A DNA stretch of 64,000 bases from Pegea sp. RAD2-039 (lineage: Eukaryota > Chordata > Thaliacea > Salpida > Salpidae): the NCBI GenBank assembly GCA_034620365.1, contig JAQGEQ010000084.1:2480001-2544000 (forward strand), written 5' to 3'. Every line of letters begins with the position of its first letter. The stretch's first letter is position 1. Made by a program: the position numbers and the translations under genes. The notes beneath the pieces are model-generated. The model was not told the DNA's origin, did no database searches, and worked only from the letters and a program-made list of their open reading frames with translations. This document shows, one piece after another, positions 1 through 11,481 of this stretch.

Positions 1-196
1 TTAGAGTAAGTTTTTTAGATAGCTCTAGATAGCAAACAGCTGAATTCAGTTACATTAAACTGAAGCTTATAGCTAAATTACATTTTGATGCAAGGTAACT
101 ATCGGTTATTTTCAAATAATTTGAGTTTTAGTATCCTGTTTTCCATTTTATACTTTTAACTATTCAATAGATCTATAAAATATAATTTGTTTTTAG

Positions 197-1269
197 AGGT
201 ATTTGGTGCTTCTAGCGAAGAACCATGTGTAGAGAACTATTTTGGATGCTCAGCTTTTTCTGAACCAGAAGCACGTCACCGTGCTGAATACTTACTAAAA
301 AACAAAAACAGAATTAAGGCTTTTGTTACTTTTCACTCGTATGCACAAGTCATCATTTATCCCTATAACTACAACGTCTCTTTGAAACCCGATAACTTCC
401 AGATTCAGGTAAGTTCTTTTAATCACTAAGCAGATTTGCTTCATTTGAAGCTGTAGAGAAAGTATAATACCTTTTCTTATCATTCAAAAAACTAAATTGA
501 CTTGCAAAGTAATTTTTAATTCACTGCATCTATAACAAAGCTGTTGAAAGATGGATTCAACCGCAAATAGAAGAAGTATGTTTTAAAACAAAGCTAGAAG
601 TGTATTATAGATTATTCTAATAGGGTCTAAATTAAGCCTTAAAATATCCAATTAAATCTGAGTATTAGACAATATCTCATAAGTTTTCAAAGTAAAAATA
701 GTATAATCTCGACTTTTCGAATTATTAAACTTTCAACATTTGGCGAGGGATTCAAAATGAACTTTTAATAATCAGCAATTGAAAAATTAACCTTTTAATC
801 AAAATATTATTACTTTTTAAAGGATAATATTGCAAATGAGATGAGTAAGGCGATGTACACTATAAATGGAACAATATATGAGCATGGACAGGCTGCTACA
901 ATAATGTGTAAGTTACTAGCAAACAATTTTGTAGCATTCAAGAAGTTATACTTCAGTTTACGTTTGGTCTTAACATACTAGTTAACAAACTCCGAATAAA
1001 ATGTTCAAATTTATTAAAAATCTCCAAAAGTCTGTAAAACAGAATCAATTTTTTGATTCATTTTTTACATTTCAGATGAGGCATCTGGGATTTCTACGGA
1101 CTGGGTCCAATCAGTTTGCGGTATTGATATCAACTTTACTATCGAATTGAGAGATACAGGAAAATATGGATTTATTTTACCGGAAGATCAAATACTTCCA
1201 ACGGGAAAAGAAGCTCTCATAGGATTGCAGGTTCTTGCAGAGAATGTTAGATCACTTTATGGACTGTGA
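197..1269 (+). CDS. M14 zinc carboxypeptidase (carboxypeptidase A/B-like), 3' part only
   Basis: These are the C-terminal exons of a metallocarboxypeptidase, a secreted or digestive-type enzyme family that removes C-terminal residues from peptides. Three exons can be read: 197-408, 823-907 and 1076-1269 (TGA). The phases agree across both introns. Visible family landmarks are FHSYAQ (the third zinc-ligand His, followed by the substrate-site Ser-Tyr), the YEASG..TDW specificity loop, and ELRDTGKYGF, which carries the catalytic Glu and the Arg before it. The position equivalent to residue 255 of carboxypeptidase A reads Thr (…GISTDW). The acidic residue of carboxypeptidase B is absent, so a preference for basic side chains is unlikely. 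The first zinc ligands (HxxE) and any propeptide or signal peptide lie left of the window. Positions 1-196 are intron. I am confident of the family and less so of the subfamily. Confidence 0.9.
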
Positions 1270-3295
1270 TTATTATTTTTGTGAAAGAATAAAGACTATT
1301 TTTATTGGTTAACATTCACATCATTAATTATATTTGTCTTTTAGTTCAATAAAACTTGGTAAACAGATTTTTGGATAAGTTCAAACGTTTTTGCAAGCTA
1401 ATTGCTCAAAGTAGAATGTTTTTTTAACCTTTCTTCTAGTTTTAAGAACTTTACTAAGAAACTATAGAAAGCTATACATGTTATTTTTAATAATCAAGTT
1501 AGTTCTGTGAAATATTCCCTGTGTATCTTTGTTATATTTTTAATAAAATATTAATTAAATATTTTAACTGTCGTTGTTTATTCTTCAAACAATCATATTA
1601 TCAAATAGTAAAGCTTTGAACAGCGGTATTTATGCATATTTGATAGTCGTCAACTGAGGTTAAAATAATCTGACAATCAATTGTGTGGGTTCTTTTGGAG
1701 TTATTTTTAAATTAACATTGTTTACTAAATGAAAAATTGGTGCTAAAAAATTGCAAATATTTCTAATAGACTTTTGTTTACCTTTTATATTAACAGCTTT
1801 CTACTACTTTTGTAACTTGATTTTATTTATATTTAAAATGAGTTTATTCACTTCAATCAGAGATAGTTTCAAGATTCAATCTAACATCTTCTACATCTAT
1901 CAAATGATAATATTATATAAAATAACAAATTCATTTTAGTATATTTCATATATTTTTAGTTCGTTATTCTATTTTTTTATATAGTAAAAATACTTCTAAC
2001 ACTGAAATCAAACACCTGGAAAATTTATATCACTTAAAATATTAAATTTTTTTTTTATACCAAGGTGTACTAATAAAAGTCATTTTGTCATAATTTAACT
2101 GATTAAAGGCTTTAAAACATTAATAAAAGCTGATTTAATTTTTATACTTAAAAGTAAATTTAGATTATTAGTTTTTTTAAATTTATTATAAAGGTTTATT
2201 TTGCACAGAAAATTAAAACTAATAATAAATAAACAAACAATTTTCTATTTGTTCTTACAAAAAGTTAGTGCTAATATTGATTTATTTTATTATTTATACA
2301 AAGTAATCTTGTATTGAGTTTCATTGAAAGTTTAATCAAAGACTGTTCGTTAGAGACAAAATTCTTTTACATTAAATGTTTTTATTCTATAAATATAATT
2401 CTACAAATTCTATTAATAACAAAAACAAATAGATTTTAGTTCAAAGATTTAGGTTTTTGAAAAAATATATTCATATAAATAGATTTCAACTAAATAATTA
2501 ATTATTGTTGCAAAATAAACTACTTAAGAGGCACGTATTGAGATAACATGACCTTCAGTCAATGAATATTGACTAAACCATTCATAAAATTTTGACTTTT
2601 CTTATCTTTGAACAAATAATTATATTTGAATACTTGCTATTTAAATTTAGAAAGTTAAGTTCAATGTAAATAAAAGGCATTAAAAAGAAAATAAGTAAAT
2701 AAAAACTTGTTGTGCTTTCGATTTGTTGAAAAGAAACTAAGTCATATATTTAGAACAAATGTTTATACTGCATACACTTTAAAGCATCATACTTCTATGT
2801 GCTATTAATATACATTTTTGAAAAATGTCTTAATAATCCAAATAAAACGAACATAATCTTCTTAAGCTTGCAAAGCCTTTTATCGTTTATAAATACCTTT
2901 TTGATAATATTTAATAGCAAATAAAAACTAATTTGTTTAAAAAATTTGCTACTTTCAAGTTTGAGTTATAATTTAAAATAATTTTTAATGATAATATCAA
3001 ATATGAAAGAATAAGTTGCATATTAATAAAGAGGAATAATTATTCAATAAATTATTTGCAAGTTTCATCAAAATAACTCCAATAGTTTGAAAACATTATT
3101 TCTAAACTTGTACTTAGAAAAATTACAATTACCTGTTTTAGACATCAACATTTTTCTTTTGAAAATAATCTTTTAGCGAATGATACTACAAAGAATTTCA
3201 TCTATTTGGCTTAGCCTCTAAGCACAAAACAGTTGATGAAAAGAACTTGACAGCCATAAGTATAATACTACTTGTTTAAGAGACTTTATTATAGT
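1270..3295. other. AT-rich intergenic stretch
   Basis: This lies between the carboxypeptidase stop codon and the first SINE copy. Several AATAAA-like motifs follow the stop codon, near 1293, 1351 and 1543, and could serve as polyadenylation signals. I see no exon with family similarity and no clear repeat. The one short open frame here (1751-1939) is a hydrophobic low-complexity product of AT-rich DNA. Confidence 0.5.
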
Positions 3296-3299
3296 GAAA

Positions 3300-3545
3300 T
3301 ACCTTCTAATGACATAGAGGTCAACGGATTGTAGGTTTTCTGTAGCCTTTCCTTCGCTAAAAACAACCACAAGACACTACCATTATCTACCCGTAGTTGA
3401 GAAAGATACTTTTGAGCTGGATATTTAGCTTGTAGCTAGATATGCCGTGCTGTATCTTTGACGACGAGTTGTGATTCGATGTCACACATTCAAAGAACAC
3501 CGGGTTATTATCAGTAATTTGATTTAACCACTCATTAAGTCGCCA
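3300..3545 (-). repeat. tRNA-Ser-derived SINE, copy 1
   Basis: On the minus strand this begins with a tRNA-like head (about 3545 to 3462): AGTGGTTAA for the D-arm, then a long variable region, a T-arm-like CATCGAATCACA and the 3' acceptor-side CTCGTCGTC. A shared body follows, ending in CCGTTGACCTC…TGTCATTA near 3310. The same body recurs at about 10430-10750 and 18890-19035. The long variable arm and GTGGTTAA D-arm are those of a serine tRNA, probably GCT type. The copy is diverged and shows no obvious target-site duplication or simple tail. Confidence 0.65.
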
Positions 3546-4426
3546 ATGAATATTATAATATTTAGTAAAAGTCCAAGTTTTTTATCTAGTAAATGATAGA
3601 ACGTAACAGCTTATATTTTGGTTATGGAATATCAAAATCCATACTTAAAAATACCGTTTTGAAAAGTTGTAACTATTCAAACTTAGTTTTGTGGCTGGTT
3701 GTAGAATTTCCGACGATACTCGAAACAAAATAGTAGTATCGGATAATAAATAAGACTGACGATAAGTGAATATTAAAGCTGTTTCAATATCTTTAATGCT
3801 TATTTGTGTAAGAGTATGTTGAACTTCTGTAATCAAAAATTGTAATCGATTTTTTATAGTTTACAACTTCAAAAAACTTTTAAACAGTAATATTATACTA
3901 ATAAAATTAAAAAATTTTAAAATTTTATTTTTTGTTTAAAATGCGATTGATGTAAATAACTATAATTTTTGATACTGTAGTTTTTGATTATTTGACGAAC
4001 CATTTTTGTCAAAACCCAATTTAGCATAATCTGCTGCATTATTTTTGCTGAGTATTCAATTATCTACACGTTGAAAGATTTTTTATTTCAAGGTTAATCA
4101 ATTTAGAACTTGATTGTCAATCGTCTTCAAAAGTTTGTTCATTTTTGATAATCGGGAAGTAAATTACATTTAAATATAAATCTATTAACTTACTACATCT
4201 TTATTAAATATATTTATACTAAATATTTACTTATTTTTTAAATTCATTTTCATCAATTCTGTGCTTTAAATTCAATATCTTGTTTCGTTTAAAGTGTATC
4301 TGGTTATAAAAAAACACATTTTATAAATCAATTTCTTTATTTATCAAATTAAATTTTCAAAACTATTAAAATCTACAAAAATTTTATAGAATTAAAAAAA
4401 AACTATTTACTTTAATTAAATTTGCA
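3546..4426. other. AT-rich upstream region of the branching enzyme gene
   Basis: This holds the presumptive 5' flank of the branching-enzyme gene. I see no recognisable core promoter among the many A/T runs. One minus-strand open frame (3645-3836) has no family similarity and a composition typical of noncoding AT-rich DNA. Confidence 0.4.
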
Positions 4427-7400
4427 ATGGACTATTCAGATATTTCTAGTGACAAAATAAATAATATCAAAATACCCAAATTGGATGAGCTCTTTCAAAG
4501 AGATCCTTATTTAAAAGACTATGAAATAGATCTTAAAAAAAGGTCAGTAGTCATTGTATTTACAGATTTACAATTTCATAAACTTATATTATTTTTAAAA
4601 CCTTCATTATTGACTTTATTGTTTATTTATTTAAATGGCTGCAGATGACAAATTCTTTTATAGCAAACAATAAAAAAATAAGTTTAGCAGAAAGATAATT
4701 AAAAGATCTTAAATGTCTTAATTTAACATAATTAATATAGAAATAATATGAACACTGCAGAGCATAAGTAAAATATAAACTGTGAATAAAAAGTACAAAA
4801 TAAGTGAAGAAACCGGCTATATATAACTTGTTAAGGAAATTACTTAAATTATTAAGTAAAAACTTACCTTTTTACTTATGAATTAACTTTCATTTTTTAT
4901 TAAGATATTCTCTGTTTATTAACACCAAAAAAAGAATATCTGAATCTGAAGGCATGAATCAATTCACAGAATCTTATAAAAGTTTTGGTTTGAATGTAAA
5001 TGAAAATGGAGATATTTGTTGTAGAGAATGGATACCAACTGCTAAAAGTGTTTTCTTATTTGGAGAATTCAGTGAGTTTTTCTTTTAAAAATATTTTAAA
5101 TAAATTTTGTTGAATTTAATTTTAAAAATATTTTTTTAAGAACTACTTTTTTACAACAAATTATTATAATTTTTTTACATGATGTTTCCTTAATTTCTTT
5201 ACATAATTTTTACCTTTCACGTTTTATCTTTTAGACGGCTGGAACAAATTCGAGCATCCTTTTATTCTTGAAGGTTTTGGTAAATGGTTTTTATCGTTAC
5301 CTGCAAATGAAGATGGTACAAGCCAAATTGCTCATGGCTCTGAGTTAAAGGTAAGAAAAAAGCACCAAAACTTGATAATTCAAATGTTTATAGATTTTAT
5401 TGACATAATTTTTCATACAACAGTTGGTGATTGAAACATCTGATAGCAGAATTATTGAAAGAATTTCTCCTTGGGCTAGATATGTGATCCAAACAAAAGA
5501 TGATATTATATATAAATGGATATTTTGGAATCCACCAGTCAAGTATAAAGTATTTAAAATAATTTAAATTCAAAGTTTTCAAATAACCAGTGAAGTAAGC
5601 GAATTAATAAAATAGTTTTTCTTTCAAACAGAAGCTAACAACTTTATTCGATAAAATAGGAAAAACTACCAATTTTAGAAAGTTTGATTTCTATTTCAGC
5701 CATTTCATCAAATTCTTGGACCTACTAAAGAAAGTTTGAGGATTTATGAAGCGCACATTGGTATCTCTTCTAAGGAGCAAAAAGTAGCTTCATATGCTCA
5801 CTTTACTGATAACGTCCTTCCTTATATCAAAGATCTTGGCTACAACTGCATCCAGTTAATGGCAGTTATGGAACATGCATATTACGCAAGCTTTGGTTAT
5901 CAAATTACAAACTTTTTTGCAGTTTCAAGGTTTTGAAGTCATTTTTGTATCTACTATCTAACATTTATAAAATCTGATAGTCGTTATGGAAACCCTGAAG
6001 AGTTGAAGAAACTTATAGATGTGGCACATAGTATGAATATCAGAGTGATTCTTGATGTAGTTCATAGCCATGCATGTAAGAATGTTGCTGATGGCTTGAA
6101 TATGTTTGATGGAACCGATTCTTGCTACTTTCATTCAAACCCTCGCGGATATCATTCTTTATGGGATAGTCGACTTTTCAATTATTCGAAGTAAGACTTT
6201 TTATGTTTTTAAACTTTGTTAATTATTTACTTTATTTATTCCTTCAACTATTTTTGCTTTTAGCTGGGAAGTGTTACGTTTTCTACTTTCTAACTTGCGT
6301 TGGTTTGTAGAAGAATACAAATTTGATGGATTTAGATTTGACGGAGTGACTTCTATGCTTTATCATGACCATGGAATTGGTACAAATACAATTTTTATTT
6401 GCCAATATTTTCGTTCAATGATGTGTTACTAATAGGTCGAGGCTTTTCTGGAGGTTATCAAGAATATTTCGGATTTCACGTGGACTTAGAAGCAGTTGCT
6501 TATCTGATGCTAGCTTCAGATATGTTGAGGACTTATTATCCTCACATCACTCTCATATCAGAGGTTTGGAAATTTCAAGTTTAATTATAATGTAAATATT
6601 TGTGAACCAGGACGTGTCTGGTATGCCTGGCATGTGTCGACCCGTGGATGAAGGCGGTCTTGGCTTCGACTACCGATTAGCAATGGCCGTACCAGATATG
6701 TGGATCAAAGTAGGTTTAGTTTAAGCCAACAAACATTCAGCATCAAAATTACAGATGTTGAAAGAACAAAAAGATGAAGATTGGAATATGGGACATATCG
6801 TCCATATCCTAACTAATCGAAGATACGGTGAAAAGTGTATCACATACGCTGAAAGTCATGACCAGGTTTTTGAGGTGGTTTGTGGTCAGCATATCTTTTA
6901 ACTTTTAATTCCAGGCTCTTGTTGGTGACAAGTCGTTGGCATTTTGGTTAATGGACAAGGAAATGTACACAAATATGTCTGAAATGAGTCCTAAAACACC
7001 AGTAATTGACCGTGGACTTAGTCTACATAAACTTATTCGATTAATCACCTGTGGGTTGGGTGGAGAAGCTTATCTAAATTTTATTGGTGAGATTAGTCGT
7101 TAGAAATCCGCTTTTTTAACTTGAACTTTGTCACCAGGCAACGAGTTTGGACATCCAGAATGGTTGGACTTTCCGCGGCCGGGTAATAAGAACAGTTATT
7201 TGTATGCAAGGCGCCAGTTTAATTTAGTTTCTGACCAGCTACTGCGATACAAATTTCTGTGTAGGTTTGATTCAGAAATGAATAAATTGGAAAGTCAGTA
7301 CAAATGGCTAGATTCAGAACCGGTAATCAAGATGTCTTTTAAATTTCGATTCTTGATTTTGCAATTTACAGGCTTATGTTAGCCGAAAACATGAAAACGA

Positions 7401-7825
7401 TAAAGTCATCGTGTTCGAAAGATCTCAGCTCGTTTTCATATTCAGCTTTAACAGCTGTAAAAGTTTCACTGATTATCAAATAGGCATCAAAAGACCAGGA
7501 AGGTGATTTGATCTTTTTAAATCTTTCAACAAACTAATCGATCTGCTTGTAGATATCAAATAGTGTTGGATTCTGATAGAGATTATTTTGGAGGACATAA
7601 TCGTGTAGATAGTTCTACTATTTTCACATCATTTGAACTTCCCACAGATGGTAGAAATAACTCCATTAAAGTGAGAAAAAAATCGATTAAACTTTTTTTG
7701 TTTTTTAATATAAATAAATGTTATTTTAATAAACTCAAAAAGTGATTCATTCATCGTCAGTAATTTTAATTTTTCAGATTTATCTACCAAACCGTACAGC
7801 CTTGATTTTGAGAAAATGTGATTAA
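4427..7825 (+). CDS. GBE1: 1,4-alpha-glucan (glycogen) branching enzyme
   Basis: This cytosolic enzyme transfers alpha-1,4 glucan segments to alpha-1,6 branch points during glycogen synthesis. Exons: 4427-4542, 4905-5071, 5235-5350, 5424-5549, 5700-5929, 5981-6190, 6264-6379, 6436-6563, 6611-6709, 6755-6865, 6915-7086, 7138-7322, 7372-7502, 7553-7670 and 7778-7825. They total 2,073 nt, or 690 residues (human enzyme about 702). An N-terminal DPYLKDYE motif matches the family start. A CBM48 module (about residues 60-140, FGEFNGW) precedes the GH13 barrel with DVVHSH. The catalytic triad is present: Asp348 (FRFDG), Glu403 (SE|DVSG, split by an intron) and Asp472 (ESHDQ). The 55 and 69 residue spacings equal those of human GBE1. 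[13 protein letters not shown] and the C-terminal beta-domain are also intact. It appears functional; introns are mostly 45-60 nt. In exon 4 the donor after CCAGTCAAGTATAAA, rather than the earlier GT, keeps phase. Confidence 0.97.
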
Positions 7826-8042
7826 TATCATTTGATGTTCTTATATTAGCAAAATTATTCTATTTATACTTTGTTTTTTTATAATTAAATTGCTGTAAAA
7901 GTGAACTTTTTTCTTATACTATCTTAAATATTATTGCACTATAGTATAAATACTACCATATCACTTATATGTCAGCACAAATGATTATCAGATTTCAATT
8001 GTCTTTTTCACGTATCAACGCTTATATCAAAATAAAAATATT

Positions 8043-9454
8043 CTACAACAATTTTGTTTTCGATGAATTCAGAGCCCCCATTGCAACTGAATTATCTTTA
8101 ATTGGTATCAGAGCAGCTCCAATAACTCCAGGTTTGTGTTGTCTTACTAGATTGAAGGTTCCACATGCATTTAAAGTAGATTGAACTTCTAAACCAATTC
8201 CAATCTTTTTGAAATGAGAAGAAAGCTCACTTGGAAGTTTTTCATACTTTTCGCCAGTACCAATTACTATTAAATCTAAAGATTTGTAGAAAAGTTTAGT
8301 TTTTAGCAGATGTTGAACAACATTAAACTCTAATGTAGCATCACCTGCTAATTGAAGGTTTATTGAGTAACATATTTAATATTTAAAGTAAATTTTTACA
8401 GTCTTAAAAACAAAACTTACCTATTTTAGGGTAAACCATTTGAAATATTGATAAACTTTCTGCTGTAATTTCTTTCACGTCATTAACCTACAAAGTTAAA
8501 ACATTCAAAAGTTAAAAAAAAACTTTGAAATTATTCAAAGCTCACATTCCAACGAAAAGCAGTTTTATCTATGATGGCTAATGAACCTTTGATATGAAAC
8601 TTAGCAAATCTGAAGCCTCCATTACTACAACCCATCAGCATTAAAGGATGTCTATTTGGTGACCTTGATTCAATATCAACAGATGTAGAGTCTCCATCAT
8701 CAATATCATTAAAATCTAATCTCGAATTTTGATTGGTGACTCTATAAAAGTGAAGTTTGAATAGAAAGTGTTTTTATCAACTTTTTTGATTTTGTTAACT
8801 AGCATTCCAGCTTTAGTAGAGCTTTAGTCTCAAATAATAAGACATACAGATTAGTGTAAAGATTTACCCCAATAAAAATACTTGAATCAGATGTTGATCT
8901 TTTGAAATTTTTATAAAATATTGTTTGTAATCAAAACTGTACATTTATACTATTTGACAGCCAACAAAATAAAAAGTTTACAAGTTATACTTAGATAAAT
9001 TTAATAAAAAAGTATTTTAAAAAAACTTTAATTTCATTTAACAATTTTCAATTCAGCCAAATTTCGGTTCATATCAACATTATAAATGATTAAAGATGCC
9101 TTTTAATATCTAACTATAATAATTCTTAAGCCAATTTTTAACAGTTCTTATAACTACAACCATATGAATATTAAATGTGAACTCATGTCAAATTTAATTA
9201 ACATTTCTTTCAAGAATAATTAAAATACAAAATAATTCAATAGCTGGGCATAAAATATATTGAAGAAATTTAATAATACAATAGATAGCAAGTTGGTTGA
9301 ATTTATTTCAAAATAAAAATAATATTTCAAGGTTAATTATTATAAATAAAGTGCAAACTTACGAGTGATGAAGACTTTTTTCTAACGCTAATTGAACTGA
9401 ACAAAATTTGTGAAGACTTTTAAGCCTAGTAAAAGTATTAAATATTGAAGCCAT
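8043..9454 (-). CDS. NDUFAF3: NADH dehydrogenase [ubiquinone] 1 alpha subcomplex assembly factor 3
   Basis: This is a mitochondrial complex I assembly factor of the Mth938/DUF498 fold. Four exons on the minus strand: 9454-9363 (ATG), 8741-8546, 8487-8421 and 8344-8043 (TAG). They total 657 nt, or 218 residues. The N-terminus has Arg/Lys/Ser and no acidic residue for over 20 positions, which fits a mitochondrial presequence. Family landmarks are NGGFRFAKFHIKGS, the core Trp of FRWNV, LIVIGTGEKYE (the Mth938 nucleotide-fold-like strand), EVQSTLNACGTFNLV and GVIGAALIP, closely matching animal NDUFAF3. Residues about 35-52 form an acidic insert (DFNDIDDGDSTSVD) that I do not recall in vertebrate proteins. 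The gene is tail-to-tail with GBE1, 217 bp apart, so terminators and poly(A) signals must sit within that gap. Confidence 0.93.
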
Positions 9455-9882
9455 TTTACAAATTTCTAAACTTTATGTAATAACATTGTAGCTCAAAAGT
9501 TAGTTTTCGGAACTTATTTAGGGGATTTTATTTTTTAAATTAGTTGAAAAAAAGTTTATTTTAAATTTAACTTGAGTAATAAAAGTAAAATCTGTTGTTT
9601 AGATAAATACTAATCAAAATACTAAATAAAAAAAGTTATTTATACTTTTTGTAAAAAGTTTAAGTTACATTTTGTTAATTCTTTTTATGTATCATTAGAA
9701 AATTAAGAACTAATAGTTTGGCCGTATATACTACTTTTTAAATTGTTATTAAAAATGTTTACCTAATTGATCCCACTATCTAGTAAATATCTATTTAATA
9801 CGCTATCAGTAAGAAATATTTTAAATAAAAAACTTTTTCAGCATTACAGTATAGGATAAATTCTCACATTTTTTGCTGTCAG
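9455..9882. other. Putative NDUFAF3 promoter region
   Basis: This AT-rich gap lies between the NDUFAF3 start codon and an exon read on the opposite strand. If that exon belongs to a real gene, a bidirectional promoter is possible, but no first exon for it can be seen here. I see no diagnostic motif. Confidence 0.3.
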
Positions 9883-10079
9883 GTGCTGCTATCGTCTCCG
9901 CCTTAGCAGCAAAGAATATAATTTTCGTGAGCGCCTATTAGCAGAATCGCGATTGTGGCAACCAGATGTATTCTTTTTCTACCATCGCTATAAGACTATT
10001 ACAAATGTATGTTGGCTAACTATGTTTGTCGATATTTAATTAAACTTTGCAAATTGTGTAAATTCAGATAAAAGTCTAA
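9883..10079 (+). CDS. Unassigned terminal exon pair (orphan)
   Basis: After a strong acceptor (TTTTTTGCTGTCAG) there is a 124-nt exon, 9883-10006. Read in the frame that skips its first base it gives CCYRLRLSSKEYNFRERLLA… and then WQPDVFFFYHRYKTITN. A GTATG donor, a 61-nt intron and an AATTCAG acceptor lead to 10068-10079, which adds Ile-Lys-Val and TAA in phase. The exon is visibly less AT-rich than its flanks and is basic/aromatic, as real coding sequence often is. I find no start codon or phase-1 donor for an upstream exon between here and NDUFAF3, so it could be a remnant or have a distant 5' exon inside NDUFAF3 introns. I do not recognise the family. Confidence 0.4.
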
Positions 10080-10424
10080 AAAATCTTCCTACAGAGCTTC
10101 TCAAGAACACAGTATAACAAATTAAGCACAGAAGGTAACAATAGATTATAATGAAGAAAATTCCTATTAAACAACTACTTGAAATCTCCAGAAAAAATAC
10201 GATTAGCAAATACATTTGAAAAATATAAATATAACTGTCATTAGAGTTTTGTAGAAATGTCGTTGGAGTGATTGAAAATATCTTATTTTAGTTTACATCA
10301 CAACAAAAGATTGACAAATAAATTATTTTAGTCGAGCTGATTAGGCCAAAGAAGTAGATTTAAATTCCTTACTACCAGAGCTGAACTATTCCCACTTCTT
10401 TGGGTCGGTAACACGGCCCAGTAA

Positions 10425-10770
10425 ATTAAGATAGTGACATCGATGTCAAGAGATTGTCTCTCTACCCTTCAGGGATTAACCCTTAGCTTCTCTCGAAGCT
10501 TCTCACAAATGACCTGGGAACTTGAGTTCAACAGATTGTAGAATCTTTCTCTAGGTTCTCACAGAATCACAACTTCTTCTAAAGCAGCCAATAATAATAA
10601 TGGAAAAGAGAAAGTGTAATTGTTAAGCTGGGAAGACACCTTTTGCGCACGTGATGTAATATAACGCGACACGCCGCGTCTTTGACGACGAGAGATTTGA
10701 ACCACGTATTCAAAGCGCGATAGATTTGTAGCTAATAGACATCTTCATCTTTTCGCTGATAAGATACTAA
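10425..10770 (-). repeat. tRNA-Ser-derived SINE, copy 2
   Basis: On the minus strand the tRNA-like head spans about 10750-10684 (CTATCGCGCTTTGAATACGT, GGTTCAAATCTC, CTCGTCGTC). The shared body follows: AAGACGCGGCGTGT, CTTCCCAGCTTA and a terminal CTTGACATCGATGTCAC near 10430. It is the longest of the copies and contains CpG dinucleotides, unusual in this window. The adjoining 10330-10424 segment contains GGGTCGGTAACACGGCCCAG, possibly another repeat. Confidence 0.6.
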
Positions 10771-11481
10771 TTAGTGCTAAAAAATAATAATTTCTAAAAT
10801 AATTTTTTCCTCTATAACCAGTGAGTTTTTTCAGATAAAGGGTTTATTTAAACATTAAAACTTATTTAATAAAGATAATTACATAAAAAGTTTTTTATCA
10901 TTTTATTGAAACCAATTGCTATAAAAGAGCAAGATTTTGTTCTGGGATTACATTTCTTTCATTTTGATTAAATTTAATTCTCCACAAGTTTAAAAAATGT
11001 TCTCGATTACAATCCAGTAGTTGTTCAGTTGCGTCAATTTAAAATAATATTTTCTGTTTTATTTGACAATTTGAATATTTTGTTGCTTTTAAAAGAAATT
11101 CTTTTTTACTAAAAGATGAAAATTTGAATTATATTATCCGAAAAGAACTTTTTAAACCAAAGTTTTTCTATTATTATGTATTGATGAAGACGAAACCTGG
11201 TTTAACCTGATTAAGTTAGACTGATGTGAATTTAATCTTTTCTCAAATGAGATTATTTGTAACTAAACAAGTTTAAAACTTTCTAAGAAAAACTTCTACA
11301 GAAATCTTTTATATGAGTTAATTTTAATTTGTTCTTGATATCAAATTTTGAGACCACATAAATAAAATCATCCATGAAATTTAGATAGTTATTCCAATTA
11401 GTTTCATTTTCAGCTAAAAGATCTTATTTTGCTCAAATAAGCAATGCTAAAAGACAAATAAATAAATATATAGATGAAATG
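10771..11481. other. AT-rich intergenic stretch
   Basis: This is the region downstream of STARD7 (its 3' side). I see no coding exon. The sequence is A/T homopolymer-rich and stop-dense in all frames. Confidence 0.4.
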
